DNA from: Alopecurus myosuroides
Taxonomy: Eukaryota; Streptophyta; Magnoliopsida; Poales; Poaceae
Length of the DNA stretch: 64,000 nt
Assembly (NCBI GenBank): GCA_028641055.1
Contig: CM054058.1
Location: 85,075,927-85,139,926 of the forward strand
Direction: 5' to 3'
Shown: piece by piece, positions 54,861-64,000 of the stretch
Layout: every line of letters starts with the position of its first letter
Position numbering within the stretch: position 1 is the stretch's first letter
Position numbers and translations under genes: made by a program
The notes under the pieces: model-generated
Told to the model about the DNA's origin: nothing
The model's input: the letters and a program-made list of their open reading frames with translations, nothing else
The model's database searches: none

Positions 54861-55676
54861 ATGGATCTCAGGTTCTACCCGCAGGTGGTTCGGATGACTC
54901 GTTGTGAGAGCACCGCCGGTTATCCGGAGATGCTGAGGGACATGGTCACGTATCTGGGGTTCCATTGGGCACCAGAGTACCAGGTCTACGATCAGCAGCG
55001 AGAGTTTGACCAGACCTACTACCAGGCTATCGTCTATATTCTGTCAGATGATGGCATGAGCATAGCACACCGCTACGAGGCAGTAGGTTCCACAGTGGAT
55101 ATGGCCGTGCAGCAGGTATCTTACGTGAGTCTCACCGTCCTTCGTGCTGACTACTGGGGATTTGATGATTCTATCTATCGCCACATCCCCCGTGGTTACA
55201 TCACCGCAGCGGGAGCTCACTTCACTCTCTACGACAACCTGGATGTCTACGAGCATGATAGCTCCAGGCTGCACACCACCGCTCTGTTTGTGAGGTACAG
55301 TGACGCAGTTGCCACCACACTTTCTCAGGAGTTGGTCTCAGTCAGAGAGCATCTCTACCTTGCGTTGACTCGTCTGGCGACGTACACCACCGACTTTGTT
55401 GGAGACGTGCGCTTCGCACGTTTCGAGCAGCCAGTTGGTCATACTCTGCCAGATGCTGGAGGTTACGAGCCGATCAGAGGTCCACTCCTCCACCTCGGTG
55501 CTGGTTACACAGGGATTCCCCGCTTTGGAGCACAGGGAGCCGATGCTATGTACTTCACCACACCGAGAGTTGCTCTCAGAGCAGTCCCGATCTATGTGGA
55601 TCGTCGATCTACTTACTTTCGTGGGCGTCCTCCTCACCGTACCTCTCGTCGTACTACTCACCGCCGTCCTGCGTGA
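54861..55676 (+). CDS. Extra ORF upstream of gag, dsRBD-like N-terminal fold
   Basis: 271 codons, ATG 54861, uninterrupted in an element whose pol is full of stops. Pattern in the first 100 residues: helix YPEMLRDMVTYLG (21-33), strand PEYQVYDQ (38-45), strand TYYQAIVYIL (52-61), strand SIAHRYE (67-73), then a long helix STVDMAVQQVSYVSLTVLRA (77-96). This alpha-beta-beta-beta-alpha order with PEY.V and A..Q.A/V..AL-like spacing resembles a double-stranded-RNA-binding domain. The KKxAK basic patch at the last helix start is missing, so RNA binding may be lost. The C-terminal 35 residues are Arg-rich (RRSTYFRGRPPHRTSRRTTH). I do not recognise a named family. It is separate from gag by 209 bp. 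Confidence 0.7.
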   Translation: MDLRFYPQVVRMTRCESTAGYPEMLRDMVTYLGFHWAPEYQVYDQQREFDQTYYQAIVYILSDDGMSIAHRYEAVGSTVDMAVQQVSYVSLTVLRADYWGFDDSIYRHIPRGYITAAGAHFTLYDNLDVYEHDSSRLHTTALFVRYSDAVATTLSQELVSVREHLYLALTRLATYTTDFVGDVRFARFEQPVGHTLPDAGGYEPIRGPLLHLGAGYTGIPRFGAQGADAMYFTTPRVALRAVPIYVDRRSTYFRGRPPHRTSRRTTHRRPA

Positions 55677-55885
55677 TGAGCATGGGAGTACCGATGTATC
55701 CGTTCTTAGCTATGTTTAGTTATCCTTTGGCATTCGAACCATTTATGGTGTGTTGGATATTCTGATGTAATTGAACATGTGATGATGTACCTGTTGGTTA
55801 TCTATTCATGCGTCGGAATAATCTCTCTTTCGGTTACCAAGTCTATCCTTTTCTGTTGTTGTGCTAAAATGCTTTTCCATTCAGG

Positions 55886-57082
55886 ATGCCGCCAACAAGG
55901 AACACCCCGCCTGAGCCACCTCCGATCACGGAGCTGTTGACTCAGATGACTCAGGTCGTGACGCAGATGGCCCAGTTCCAGGCTAATCAGCAAATCAACC
56001 AGAATGCTCCACGGGTCAACATCAAGGAGTTCCTCAGTCTGGGCCCAAAAGCTTTCGTGGCAACACGCGAGCCTCTAGATGCTGATGACTGGATCCGTGA
56101 CATAGCCAGGACTCTGGAGATTGCACATGTAGCTGAGGAAGACAAGGTCGAGTATGCCACCTGCCTGCTGAAGGGTCAGGCAGCTTCTTGGTGGGAGAAC
56201 TACCAGACAATGAGAGCTGGCTATCCAATCACCTGGGGCTGTTTCAAGGAAGCCTTCCTGAAGCACCACATTCCAGATGGTCTTATGGAAAGGATGCGTG
56301 AAGAGTTCTGCTCTTTTAAGCAGGGCAAGCTGGACGTTATCAGCTATCATACTGAGTTCAATCGCCTCGCTCGATACGCTGGTGACGAAGTTTCCACTGA
56401 GGCCAAGAAGATGGCAAGGTTCCGCAGAGGTTTTAACCCGGAACTGAAGTACGCTCTCACAAATGTCAAGTGCAAAGACTTCGAGGAGCTCGTTAACACC
56501 GCGCTCAATGAGGAAAATGGTCGCAAGGCGTTCGAGGATTCTCGCAAGCACTCGCATGAGGGTGGTTCCTCCTCCAACATGGCCACCCCTCCGCAGAAGC
56601 GCCGCATCTGGGTGCCAAATGGTGCTGTCACTCGGGCTCCATATGCCCAAGCTTCTCCAGGATTTGCTCCCCGCCCACCCAACCCATCTCAGATGCATGG
56701 TCAGAGGGTTCCAATGGGGCAGCCAAGGCCAGGTCCTCCTCGTGTCGTCACTTGCTACAAGTGCAAGGAGACTGGACACTGTGCTGATAAGTGCACTCAG
56801 AGGCAGCTACCTCCACCTCCTCGCCCCAACACCAACCAGGCAATGGTGCGTGCTCCCCCGGCTAAAGCCTTCAACTCCAACAACAGGCCTGTCGGGAGGA
56901 CCGCGAGGGTGAATCATATCAAGGCCGACAAAGCTGAGGAAGCTGCTGACGTCGTTCTCGGTATATTACCCGTAAACTCTTTTCCAGCTAAAGTGTTGTT
57001 TGATACCGGAGCATCGCATTCTTTTGTGTCAAAGATCTTTGCTACAACGTACAACCTAGTTCTGGTTCCACTAAGCAATTAA
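55886..57082 (+). CDS. Chromovirus E gag, running into protease
   Basis: 398 codons from ATG 55886. Capsid domain: EPLDADDWIRDIARTLEIAH, YATCLLKGQAASWWENYQTM, CFKEAFLKHHIPDGLMERMR and EFNRLARYAGDEVS. Pro-rich linker, then the zinc knuckle CYKCKETGHCADKC (CX2CX4HX4C). The aspartic protease begins with LFDTGASHSFVSKIF (DTG active site), and the frame stops at TAA 57080-57082 inside the protease. In the family gag and pol are read as one polyprotein, so this stop is probably a mutation. The capsid part is intact. Confidence 0.95.
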   Translation: MPPTRNTPPEPPPITELLTQMTQVVTQMAQFQANQQINQNAPRVNIKEFLSLGPKAFVATREPLDADDWIRDIARTLEIAHVAEEDKVEYATCLLKGQAASWWENYQTMRAGYPITWGCFKEAFLKHHIPDGLMERMREEFCSFKQGKLDVISYHTEFNRLARYAGDEVSTEAKKMARFRRGFNPELKYALTNVKCKDFEELVNTALNEENGRKAFEDSRKHSHEGGSSSNMATPPQKRRIWVPNGAVTRAPYAQASPGFAPRPPNPSQMHGQRVPMGQPRPGPPRVVTCYKCKETGHCADKCTQRQLPPPPRPNTNQAMVRAPPAKAFNSNNRPVGRTARVNHIKADKAEEAADVVLGILPVNSFPAKVLFDTGASHSFVSKIFATTYNLVLVPLSN

Positions 57083-60000
57083 ATCTCTGTTCACTCTCCG
57101 GGATCTAAAATGTTGACTTCCAAGATAAGTATGGACAATCAGATCCTAATTGGAGGCCGCATATTCCTTGCTTCACTCATGTTGCTGGGAAATTCTGACA
57201 TTGATGTCATTCTGGGCATGGATTAGTTGAAGGCCAACGAAGCTAAAATTGACTGTGCTAAGAAGTCAATAACTCTGTTCCATCCGTCTGGCCAGATAGT
57301 CTATTCTCCATATGAATCAAGTTCTGTTCAGCTGTTCAACCTCGATGCTAAACCTCTTCCTGCAATTGAGAATGTTCCGGTGGTTTGTGAATTCCCTGAC
57401 GTCTTTCCATAAGAGTTGCCAGGGATGCCTCCGGACAGAGCAGTTGAGTTCGTGATCGAGCTTGAGCCAGGTACTGCTCCAATCTCTAAGCATCCATACA
57501 AGATAGCTCCTCCTGAACTGAAATTGTTAAAGGAGCAAATCGATATGTACATGGAGAAAGGTTACATTCAGCCTAGTTCCTCCGCTTGGGGTTGCCCAAC
57601 TCTCTTCGTAGCCAAGAAGGATCAAACAAAGAGACTCGTGGTTGACTATCGTCCTCTCAACGAGAAAACCATCAAAAACAAGTATCCAATTCCTCGTATC
57701 GATGATCTTTTTGATCAACTTGCTGGAGCCTCAATATTCTCTAAGTTGGACTTGAGGATGGGTTACCATCAAATAAAGATCAGAAAGGAAGATATTCCAA
57801 AAACAGCTTTCACCACTCGGTACGGTCTATATGAATACACCGTCATGTCCTTTGGTCTCACCAATGCACCGGCGACCTTCTCTCGACTCATGAATTCTGT
57901 CTTCCATGAGTACCTCGACAAGTTCGTTGTGGTATATCTAGATGATATCCTTGTCTACTCAAAATCAGAGGAAGAGCATGAAGAGCATCTTCGCCTCACT
58001 CTCATGAAACTTCGCGAGCATCGTCTATATGCCAAGTTCTCCAAATGTGAGTTCTGGATTCCATAAGTTGCTTATCTTGGTCATATCATCTCTGCCAAGG
58101 GCATAGCCATTGACCCAGAAAAGGTTAAGGCAATTGTTGATTGGAAACCTCCTAAGACGGTGAAGCAAGTAAGAAGTTTTCTTGGCTTAGCTAGCTATTG
58201 CCGTCGTTTCGTCCAAAACTTCTCCAAGATTGCCAAACCTCTCACTGATCTCACAAAGAAGGACAAGAAGTTCGTTTGGTCTCCACAGTGTGATGAGAGT
58301 TTCAATCTCCTGAAGACTAAACTCACTTCTACCCCAGTTCTGGTTGGCCCAGATACTACCAAACCTTTTCCAGATATTCTGCGATGCATCTCTCCAAGGT
58401 CTAGGAGCAGTTCTTATGCAAGAACGTCAAGTTGTGGCTTATGCTTCACGTCAGTTGAATGCACATGAGCAAAACTATCCCACTCATGACCTAGAACTTG
58501 CAGCAGTTGTGTTTGCCCTCAAGAAATGGAGACAATACTTGTTGGGTAACCGCACTGAAATCTTTTCCGATCATAAGAGTCTGAAATACATCTTCACTCA
58601 ACCAGATCTAAACCTCAGGCAAAGGAGATGGATTGAAAAGATTAAAGACTTTGATCTCACCATTTCTTACACTCCAGGCAAGGCTAATGTTATGGCCGAT
58701 GCTCTCAGTCGCAAGTCCTATTGCATTAATCTCATGATCATGGAAAGCCAACCTCCACTTCATGAAGAATTCCAGAAGCTGAACCTTGGTCTTGTTCCTC
58801 AAGGTTATCTTGCTAGCTTGACAGCCAGTCGAACTCTCGAGGACAAGATTCGTTCTGAACAACTTCGTGATGCTGAAATCAAGAAGATTGTAGAGCACAT
58901 CAAAGAAGGCAACGATAAATTCAAGTCCTTCTCAATTGATGACAAGGGAACTGTGTTCTTCGAAGGACGCATTGCAGTTCCTCAGATTCAAAGTCTCAAA
59001 GATGTCATTCTCAAGGAGGCTCATGAAACTCCTCTCTCCATCCACCCTGGAAATACAAAGATGTACCAGGACCTCAAGACTCTGTATTGGTGGTCTGGCA
59101 TGAAACGTGAAATTGCTCAATACGTTTCTGAATGCGACGTTTGTCAACGTGTTAAGGCAGTTCATCAGAAAACAGCCAGTCTTCTCCAACCTCTGAAAAT
59201 TCCTGAGTGGAAGTGGGACATGATTCAAATGGACTTCGTTACTGGTTTCCCAAAGTCCAAGAAGCGCAACGATGCAATCTTCGTTGTTATTGATCGTCTC
59301 ACTAAGGTAGCTCACTTCTTTGCTGTCAAGGAAACTATCTCAGCTAGCCACTTAGCAGAGCTCTACACAGCAAAGATTGTTCCTCTTCATGGTGTTCCAT
59401 TAAGTTCAGACCGTGGAAGTATCTTCACTTCTCATTTCTGGAAGAGTTTTCAAGAAGCATTGGGCACTAAACTTCTGTTTAGCACAACTTATCACCCTCA
59501 GTCTCAAGGGCAAGTCGAAAGAGTCAATCAGATTCTCGAGGATATGCTCAGAGCATGTGGTCTCTCCTTTGGTATGAAATGGGAGGATTGCCTTCCATAT
59601 GCTGAATTCTCCTACAACAACAGCTTCCAGGCAAGCCTAGGCATGGCACCATTTGAAGCACTCTATGGCCGCAGATGCAGGAGTCCAATCAATTGGTCTG
59701 GAGCTGGTGAACGTTCACTCTTAGGCCCTGACATTGTTAAGGAAGCCGAGGAGAAAGTTGGCATAATTCGTGACAATCTCAAGATTGCTCAGTCTCGTCA
59801 GAAGAGTTACTATGATAGCAAGCACAGGGATATGATCTATGCACCTGGTGACAAAGCATATCTCCGTGTAACTCCCCTCAGAGGCACTCATCGTTTTGGT
59901 GTGAAAGGAAAGCTTGCACCAAGATACATTGGTCCTTTCAACATCCTCTCAAGGCGTGCGGAAAATGCCTATCGTCTTGAACTTCCAGAAAACTATCCAA

Positions 60001-60268
60001 GGTGCACGATGTGTTTCACGTGTCACAGCTCAAGAAGTGTTTCAAAGATCCAGATCGTGCAGTTGATCATGATTCCATTGAACTGCAAGATGATCTCTCT
60101 TATGAGGAGCACCCTGTTCGTATTCTCGATGAGACCGAGCGTAAGACTCGCAACAAGAGCACCAAGTTCTTGAAAGTGCAGTGGTCCCATCATTCCGATA
60201 AAGAGGCAACGTGGGAGACCGAAGAGGATCTTCGCAAGAAGTATCCGGACCTTTTCTCTTCTCCGTAA
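57083..60268 (+). pseudogene. Chromovirus E pol: protease end, RT, RNase H, integrase, chromodomain
   Basis: Stops: TAG 57224-57226 (after DVILGMD), TAA 57410-57412 (CCA TAA GAG) and TAA 58064-58066 (CCA TAA GTT). Frameshifts: about 58370 and about 60000. RT keeps its catalytic [14 protein letters not shown] (about 57935). RNase H starts [17 protein letters not shown] and ends [17 protein letters not shown]. Integrase: zinc site H...C..C (CDVCQRVK), catalytic residues in [20 protein letters not shown] and [11 protein letters not shown]. The last frame (60002-60268) has VFHVSQLKK and a chromodomain, [20 protein letters not shown] then [20 protein letters not shown]. Chromodomains steer integration to certain chromatin. 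Motifs are well kept despite the breaks. Confidence 0.95.
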
Positions 60269-60290
60269 GGAATCTCGGGGCGCGATTCCT

Positions 60291-60303
60291 TCAAGGGGGG
60301 CGT
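60291..60303 (+). promoter_or_regulatory. Polypurine tract of chromovirus E
   Basis: TTCAAGGGGGGCG just before the 3' LTR (TGTAACATCCC). Confidence 0.85.
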
Positions 60304-60305
60304 TT

Positions 60306-63300
60306 TGTAACATCCCAAGTATGAAAATACCCCCTAGAATGTTTGATTTCTTGTTTATTAAAGTTTTGCATCATGTCATCATATCCATTGAATTGTTTGC
60401 ATTTGTTTTGCATTGTTATTTCTGTTGTTATGCATCTGTTTCAAATTGCTATCTGTTTCAAATTCAAACTTTATTCAAACATTTATTTCATACTTGCTCT
60501 GTTACAATCTTTTTCAAATAAAAGTTCAACTCAAACAACATTTGTTTCCAATTATTTCCATAATGATTCAACTATTAAAATGGTGGTTTTTAATCAACCA
60601 ATTAATTCCAATTTGCATTCAAAAATTCAAATCACATTCACAAACAGCACCAAATTTCAAGTCATGAAAAGTACCAAACAATTCTAATCTTTTAATCCAA
60701 TTAGTAATAGGGTTCACCCTATTAAAATTGTTGTTTTCAATATTAATCACTTAATTATCAAATTCTTCAAATTTAAACCAATTTGCAAACAGCAAATAAA
60801 AATTGAACATTTGAAAAACCAAAGTTGTCAAATGGTGGATGTTGACCTAATTAACTCACAAGAATTTTCCCTAATTTTTTTCAACTCAAAAACCTATCTT
60901 TTTCTTCCAATTTCTTTTGCTGCAAAAAAAAATTAAACAGAACAAAAATTTTAAAAAAGAAAAACGGCTGGGGAACAGCAGGCTGGGCCAAGCCCAGCCC
61001 ACCACCCCAGCAACCACGCGCGCACGGCCTGCTGGCCCTTTCTTCTATCTCCGTACTGCTGGCGTCAGCAGACGCCAGCTCGGACGCACCCGAGCTCCAC
61101 CTGCTCCCTCCCGAGCCTATATCTACCCCCCTATCCCACCAAACCCTAGCCCTAGGTCTCTGTTCCCCCCTGCCGCCGCCAGCCATCCTCTCCTTCCTTT
61201 CTTCCTCGCCAATTTCTGCCGGAGTTGTTGGGGGTGGAAGAACCGCGGAGGGGCTCACCGTCGACAGGTCGCCATGGGTCTTCTCCGTCCACGCTGAGGA
61301 CACCTACGCCACCGCCTGAACACCTACTTCCTCTACAGCCACTGCAGCAGGGACCAGGGGACGGTGATCGACGACGACGAGCTCGACGCCGCCGCGGCTA
61401 TTCTGAACTTCTTCACCGCGCCGTCGCCACCGTCTGCTTCCCGGCTTCCTCTCGCCTCCGACAAACTCCCGGTGAGCTACCGCAGCGATCCCGCCCTCTG
61501 TAACGATCGATCGCTTCCTGTACGCGCGCATCCACTTCTGAATCGCCGGCGGCATCCACCACCGTGCCGCCATGGTTACCGTTGAGCTCGTTTCTGTGCG
61601 TTCACGAGCACTCCAAGGACACGAACACGTTCCCCTAGCTGCTGCACGCACATCCACCTACTCAGCGCCGCCAGATCGTGGCCTCAACGCCGGTAGCCCA
61701 TCGTTCCTCCCCGCCGTTGTCAGTCACCGTCGCAAGACTGAAACTTCTTCAGTTTTCGTCAGTTAACGCTAACTGAATCATATCCTGACTGCGCATCGGT
61801 TACTGTCAAACGTAGCGAGCACACCCCAGTGGCAACGCCACATCGCGCGCACCCCCGAGCCCAGGGTTCGATCCCTGGCTCTCGCACGGGAGAAAATCCC
61901 ATCTTTTTTCCGCGCAGCGCTGACAGGGTGGCCCCCCTGTCAGCCACACCGTTGCCACGCAAGCACACGCCGGCCCAGGGCCCATTGGCAGTGCCCTGGG
62001 TAGCTCTCTGTGCGGTACAAAATGTTTCCAACCTTTTCTGTTTTAAATCTAAGTCCTTTTGAATTACAGATTGGTCCCTAAAACTAAAACCCTAATAACT
62101 TTTATTTTATAATTCCAAATAACAAGAATAAAATATGTGCACTGCCCCAAATTCAATTATCTACCTATTGGTAACATTTGTTTTCTGTTTTGAATTTTCC
62201 AAATGCATTCCAAATTTGAATTCAAACAATTCATTTGTAATTTGCTAAAATCCATAACTAATTCATACTTAATCCAAATAATGCAAATAAAATATGTTTC
62301 CATGCTATTTCAAATAACCTATTCAAATATAAATTTTGTTTCATGGTTTGAATAATTAAAATTGCTTAAATAATTTAAACCTTGTTTAAATCATTTAGAT
62401 TTGATAAAATCATAACTTGCTCAAATTAAATTATTTTTGAACATGCAAAATATGTTTTCAAACTAGAAAAGTATAAACTTTTCAAATGTGAATTTGAATT
62501 TATGTTTTGAACAAATAAAATTCAAATAATATTCATACTTGTTTTAAACTCAATTAAAACTTGTTTAATCTTGTTTAATTCATAATAAATTCATCCTAAT
62601 TCCTTTTTCCATAATTGAAACATGTAATCCATCTAAAATTTTGTGTACTTTCCAAATATGAATTTTGTTATTTGTTTTGAACACTTTAACTTGATGAAAA
62701 CAACAATTGTGGGTGTGACACCTTTAAGTAACCAAAATTTCCAAACTTAACAAATAATTTCCAAACCTTGTAAATCTCATTTTCCACTTGCATCTATTGT
62801 TGTTTTCTTCTTGTTATCATCATGCATGCATCATGCTAAACAACTTTCACATGATAATTAATTGTAGATCATTTGTTTCCACCCTAATGCATGGACCTTT
62901 TCCATATGCAATCCAATTGCATATGGGTCCATTTAACTTGTGTTACCATGTCAACAATTCTATTTTGATGCATCCATTAAATTGACATGCATCATCCCAT
63001 GATTGTGCACTATGCCATGATATTGATTGTTTATCTTCCTGCATTGTTTGTTTGCTTCTTCTCGGATAGACGACGACGTTGAGACCGACGATCCTTACGA
63101 CACCCCTTCTGAGGATCTAGCTCAGTACCAGGCTACTGGGTTTGCAGGCAAGTTATCACTCACATGAACCACTGTGTTCCTTTCAACATCGGTTACCGAT
63201 ACTTTCCGTTGTCTATTTTGCTAGCCCTATGTATAGTTGTTTCTGTTACGAACCTATCACATGAATCCCTTAACCCTGATATTGCCTCACCCCCACTCCT

Positions 63301-64000
63301 ACAACCCCATTGTTTGAGCCAGTGTCTTACTAGTATGCTTAGGTTGTTTTGCTCGAGGCTGTTACCCGTTACTTTCTGTTACTATACTTCTATTATGTTC
63401 TGGGGGCTCGATATTAATCAATCAACCTGTTAATAATAATATGCTGATAAGGCACCGGCAGGAGGCCCTGTGTGGTTTTGAGGCCTGCTAGTGTCGACCC
63501 TAATAGGAAAAGGGTCTTGTCTACTGATCCATGATGAGCGCACTAACCGCATGTGGGAAGCGAGTATGGGCGCCCCCCTCAATTTGATTCGATTCGCATC
63601 TCGTCCAAATCGCCTCATTTAGTTCGTGTTTTCCATTTGCCGCATGCATGTTTTTGCGAGCCCAGCGCAGGGTGGAACTTTTGTAGTCGGCATATAGGGG
63701 GACACGGTCTTAGAGTGCTATGAGGGTCCCTTTTCTTCGGGGCTCGATTAGCCGTGCGCCCAAGGTGCTTTGGGCTTGATGCGAAGAAGAGTTGGGTTGT
63801 GTTGAGTACCCCGCTTGGTGGGAGGCATCCCATCTGGCGGGTTATTCTTACGTGTACGGCCAAATTGGTGCACCCCTGCAGGGATAAATCTTCTCGAGAA
63901 GCCGTGTTTTCCGCGGTTATGGTTGACTTGGTGAAAGTACTGGCTAACAAGTACTCAGAACAACTTACACCTAACTAATGATAACTTGACTAGTAATAGA
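60306..64000 (+). repeat. Chromovirus E 3' LTR (cut by window edge)
   Basis: Starts TGTAACATCCCAAGTATGAA; 3695 bp seen of an expected ~4.6 kb. It lacks the Angela insertion and the 79-bp insert present in the 5' LTR and so serves as the empty-site reference. Small indels versus the 5' LTR include an extra TTATTCAAACAT-like stretch near 60470 and a doubled CTTGTTTAAT near 62565. Confidence 0.95.
61825..61877 (+). other. tRNA-like T-arm module in chromovirus E 3' LTR
   Basis: CAGGGTTCGATCCCTG (61862-61877) with CCCAGTGGC about 35 nt upstream, identical to the 5' LTR copy. Confidence 0.45.

Larger units (their letters stand above)
41313..64000 (+). mobile_element. Tekay/Del-type chromovirus (Gypsy) E, right end outside window
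   Basis: 5' LTR 41313-54484 (interrupted by Angela at 41915-50435), initiator-tRNA primer site, an extra 271-codon ORF, gag, pol with a C-terminal chromodomain, polypurine tract, 3' LTR from 60306 to the window edge. LTR length without the insert is about 4.64 kb. The chromodomain and the RT/integrase motifs place it among plant chromoviruses. Gag and the extra ORF are open; pol carries four stops and two frameshifts. Confidence 0.95.

Noticed and set aside
55044..55661. Minus-strand ORFs opposite the extra chromovirus ORF
   Set aside because: Shadows of the plus-strand frame with no motifs; the plus frame is longer and in element orientation.
1..64000. A bacterial-type operon, phage, toxin-antitoxin or defence system
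   Set aside because: All recognised coding content is plant transposon or plant gene material with spliceosomal signals; no prokaryotic gene organisation is present.

Overview
The window is repeat-dominated nuclear DNA from a large-genome grass, most likely a Triticeae species (wheat, barley, Aegilops or a relative). The evidence is an Angela/BARE/WIS-type Copia element, a Sabrina-like Athila Gypsy LTR, a Caspar-like CACTA transposon with its TNP2 transposase, several Stowaway MITEs with CTCCCTCCGT termini, and deep nesting of Gypsy elements. I see no bacterial, organellar, rRNA or genuine tRNA gene. Almost every long open frame belongs to a transposable element. The only host-gene material I can support is a decayed B3-like gene (about 0.75-4.15 kb) and an F-box gene with one frameshift (37.2-38.4 kb, minus strand).

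Layout. 1-4153: short duplications, then a gene remnant with a CT-rich leader, an intron holding five ~205-bp hairpin-bearing tandem repeats, and an exon with two acidic repeats. It is cut by a Tat-type Gypsy (A, 4154-5828) that runs into a 100-N gap. 5929-7814: a second Gypsy (B) in opposite orientation. 7815-8146: an LTR fragment (C). 8147-12123: the 5' half of an Athila-type element. 12124-32722: one minus-strand CACTA element. It is split at 14008/31558 by a Tat-lineage Gypsy (D, 14009-31552, TSD GCAGG), which is itself split by an element with ~3.9-kb LTRs and only 472 bp of internal DNA (18516-26840, TSD GCAGA). D also carries a spliced antisense ORF. 33237-34790: 3' end of a Copia. 34791-41312: the gene-containing island with the F-box gene, MITEs and two tandem duplications. 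41313-64000: a Tekay/Del-type chromovirus (E) running off the right edge. Its 5' LTR is interrupted by the complete Angela element (41915-50435, TSD TTCTT).

How the parts relate. The order of insertion can be read from the nesting: CACTA before D before the large-LTR element, and E before Angela. The large-LTR element shares LTR blocks and the same primer-binding site type with chromovirus E, so it looks like a non-autonomous relative. None of the elements seen is coding-competent as sequenced. Angela has a Lys at the integrase catalytic Glu position, YVDG in place of YVDD, a stop and a frameshift. E has four stops and two frameshifts in pol. D lost RNase H and integrase.

The most novel-looking item is an intact 271-codon ORF between the primer-binding site and gag of E (54861-55676). 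Its first ~100 residues follow the helix-strand-strand-strand-helix pattern of a double-stranded-RNA-binding domain. Also notable are possible spliced acidic exons and a tRNA-like T-arm inside the E-type LTRs, and a 79-bp polyadenylated insert with a 14-bp target duplication in one LTR.
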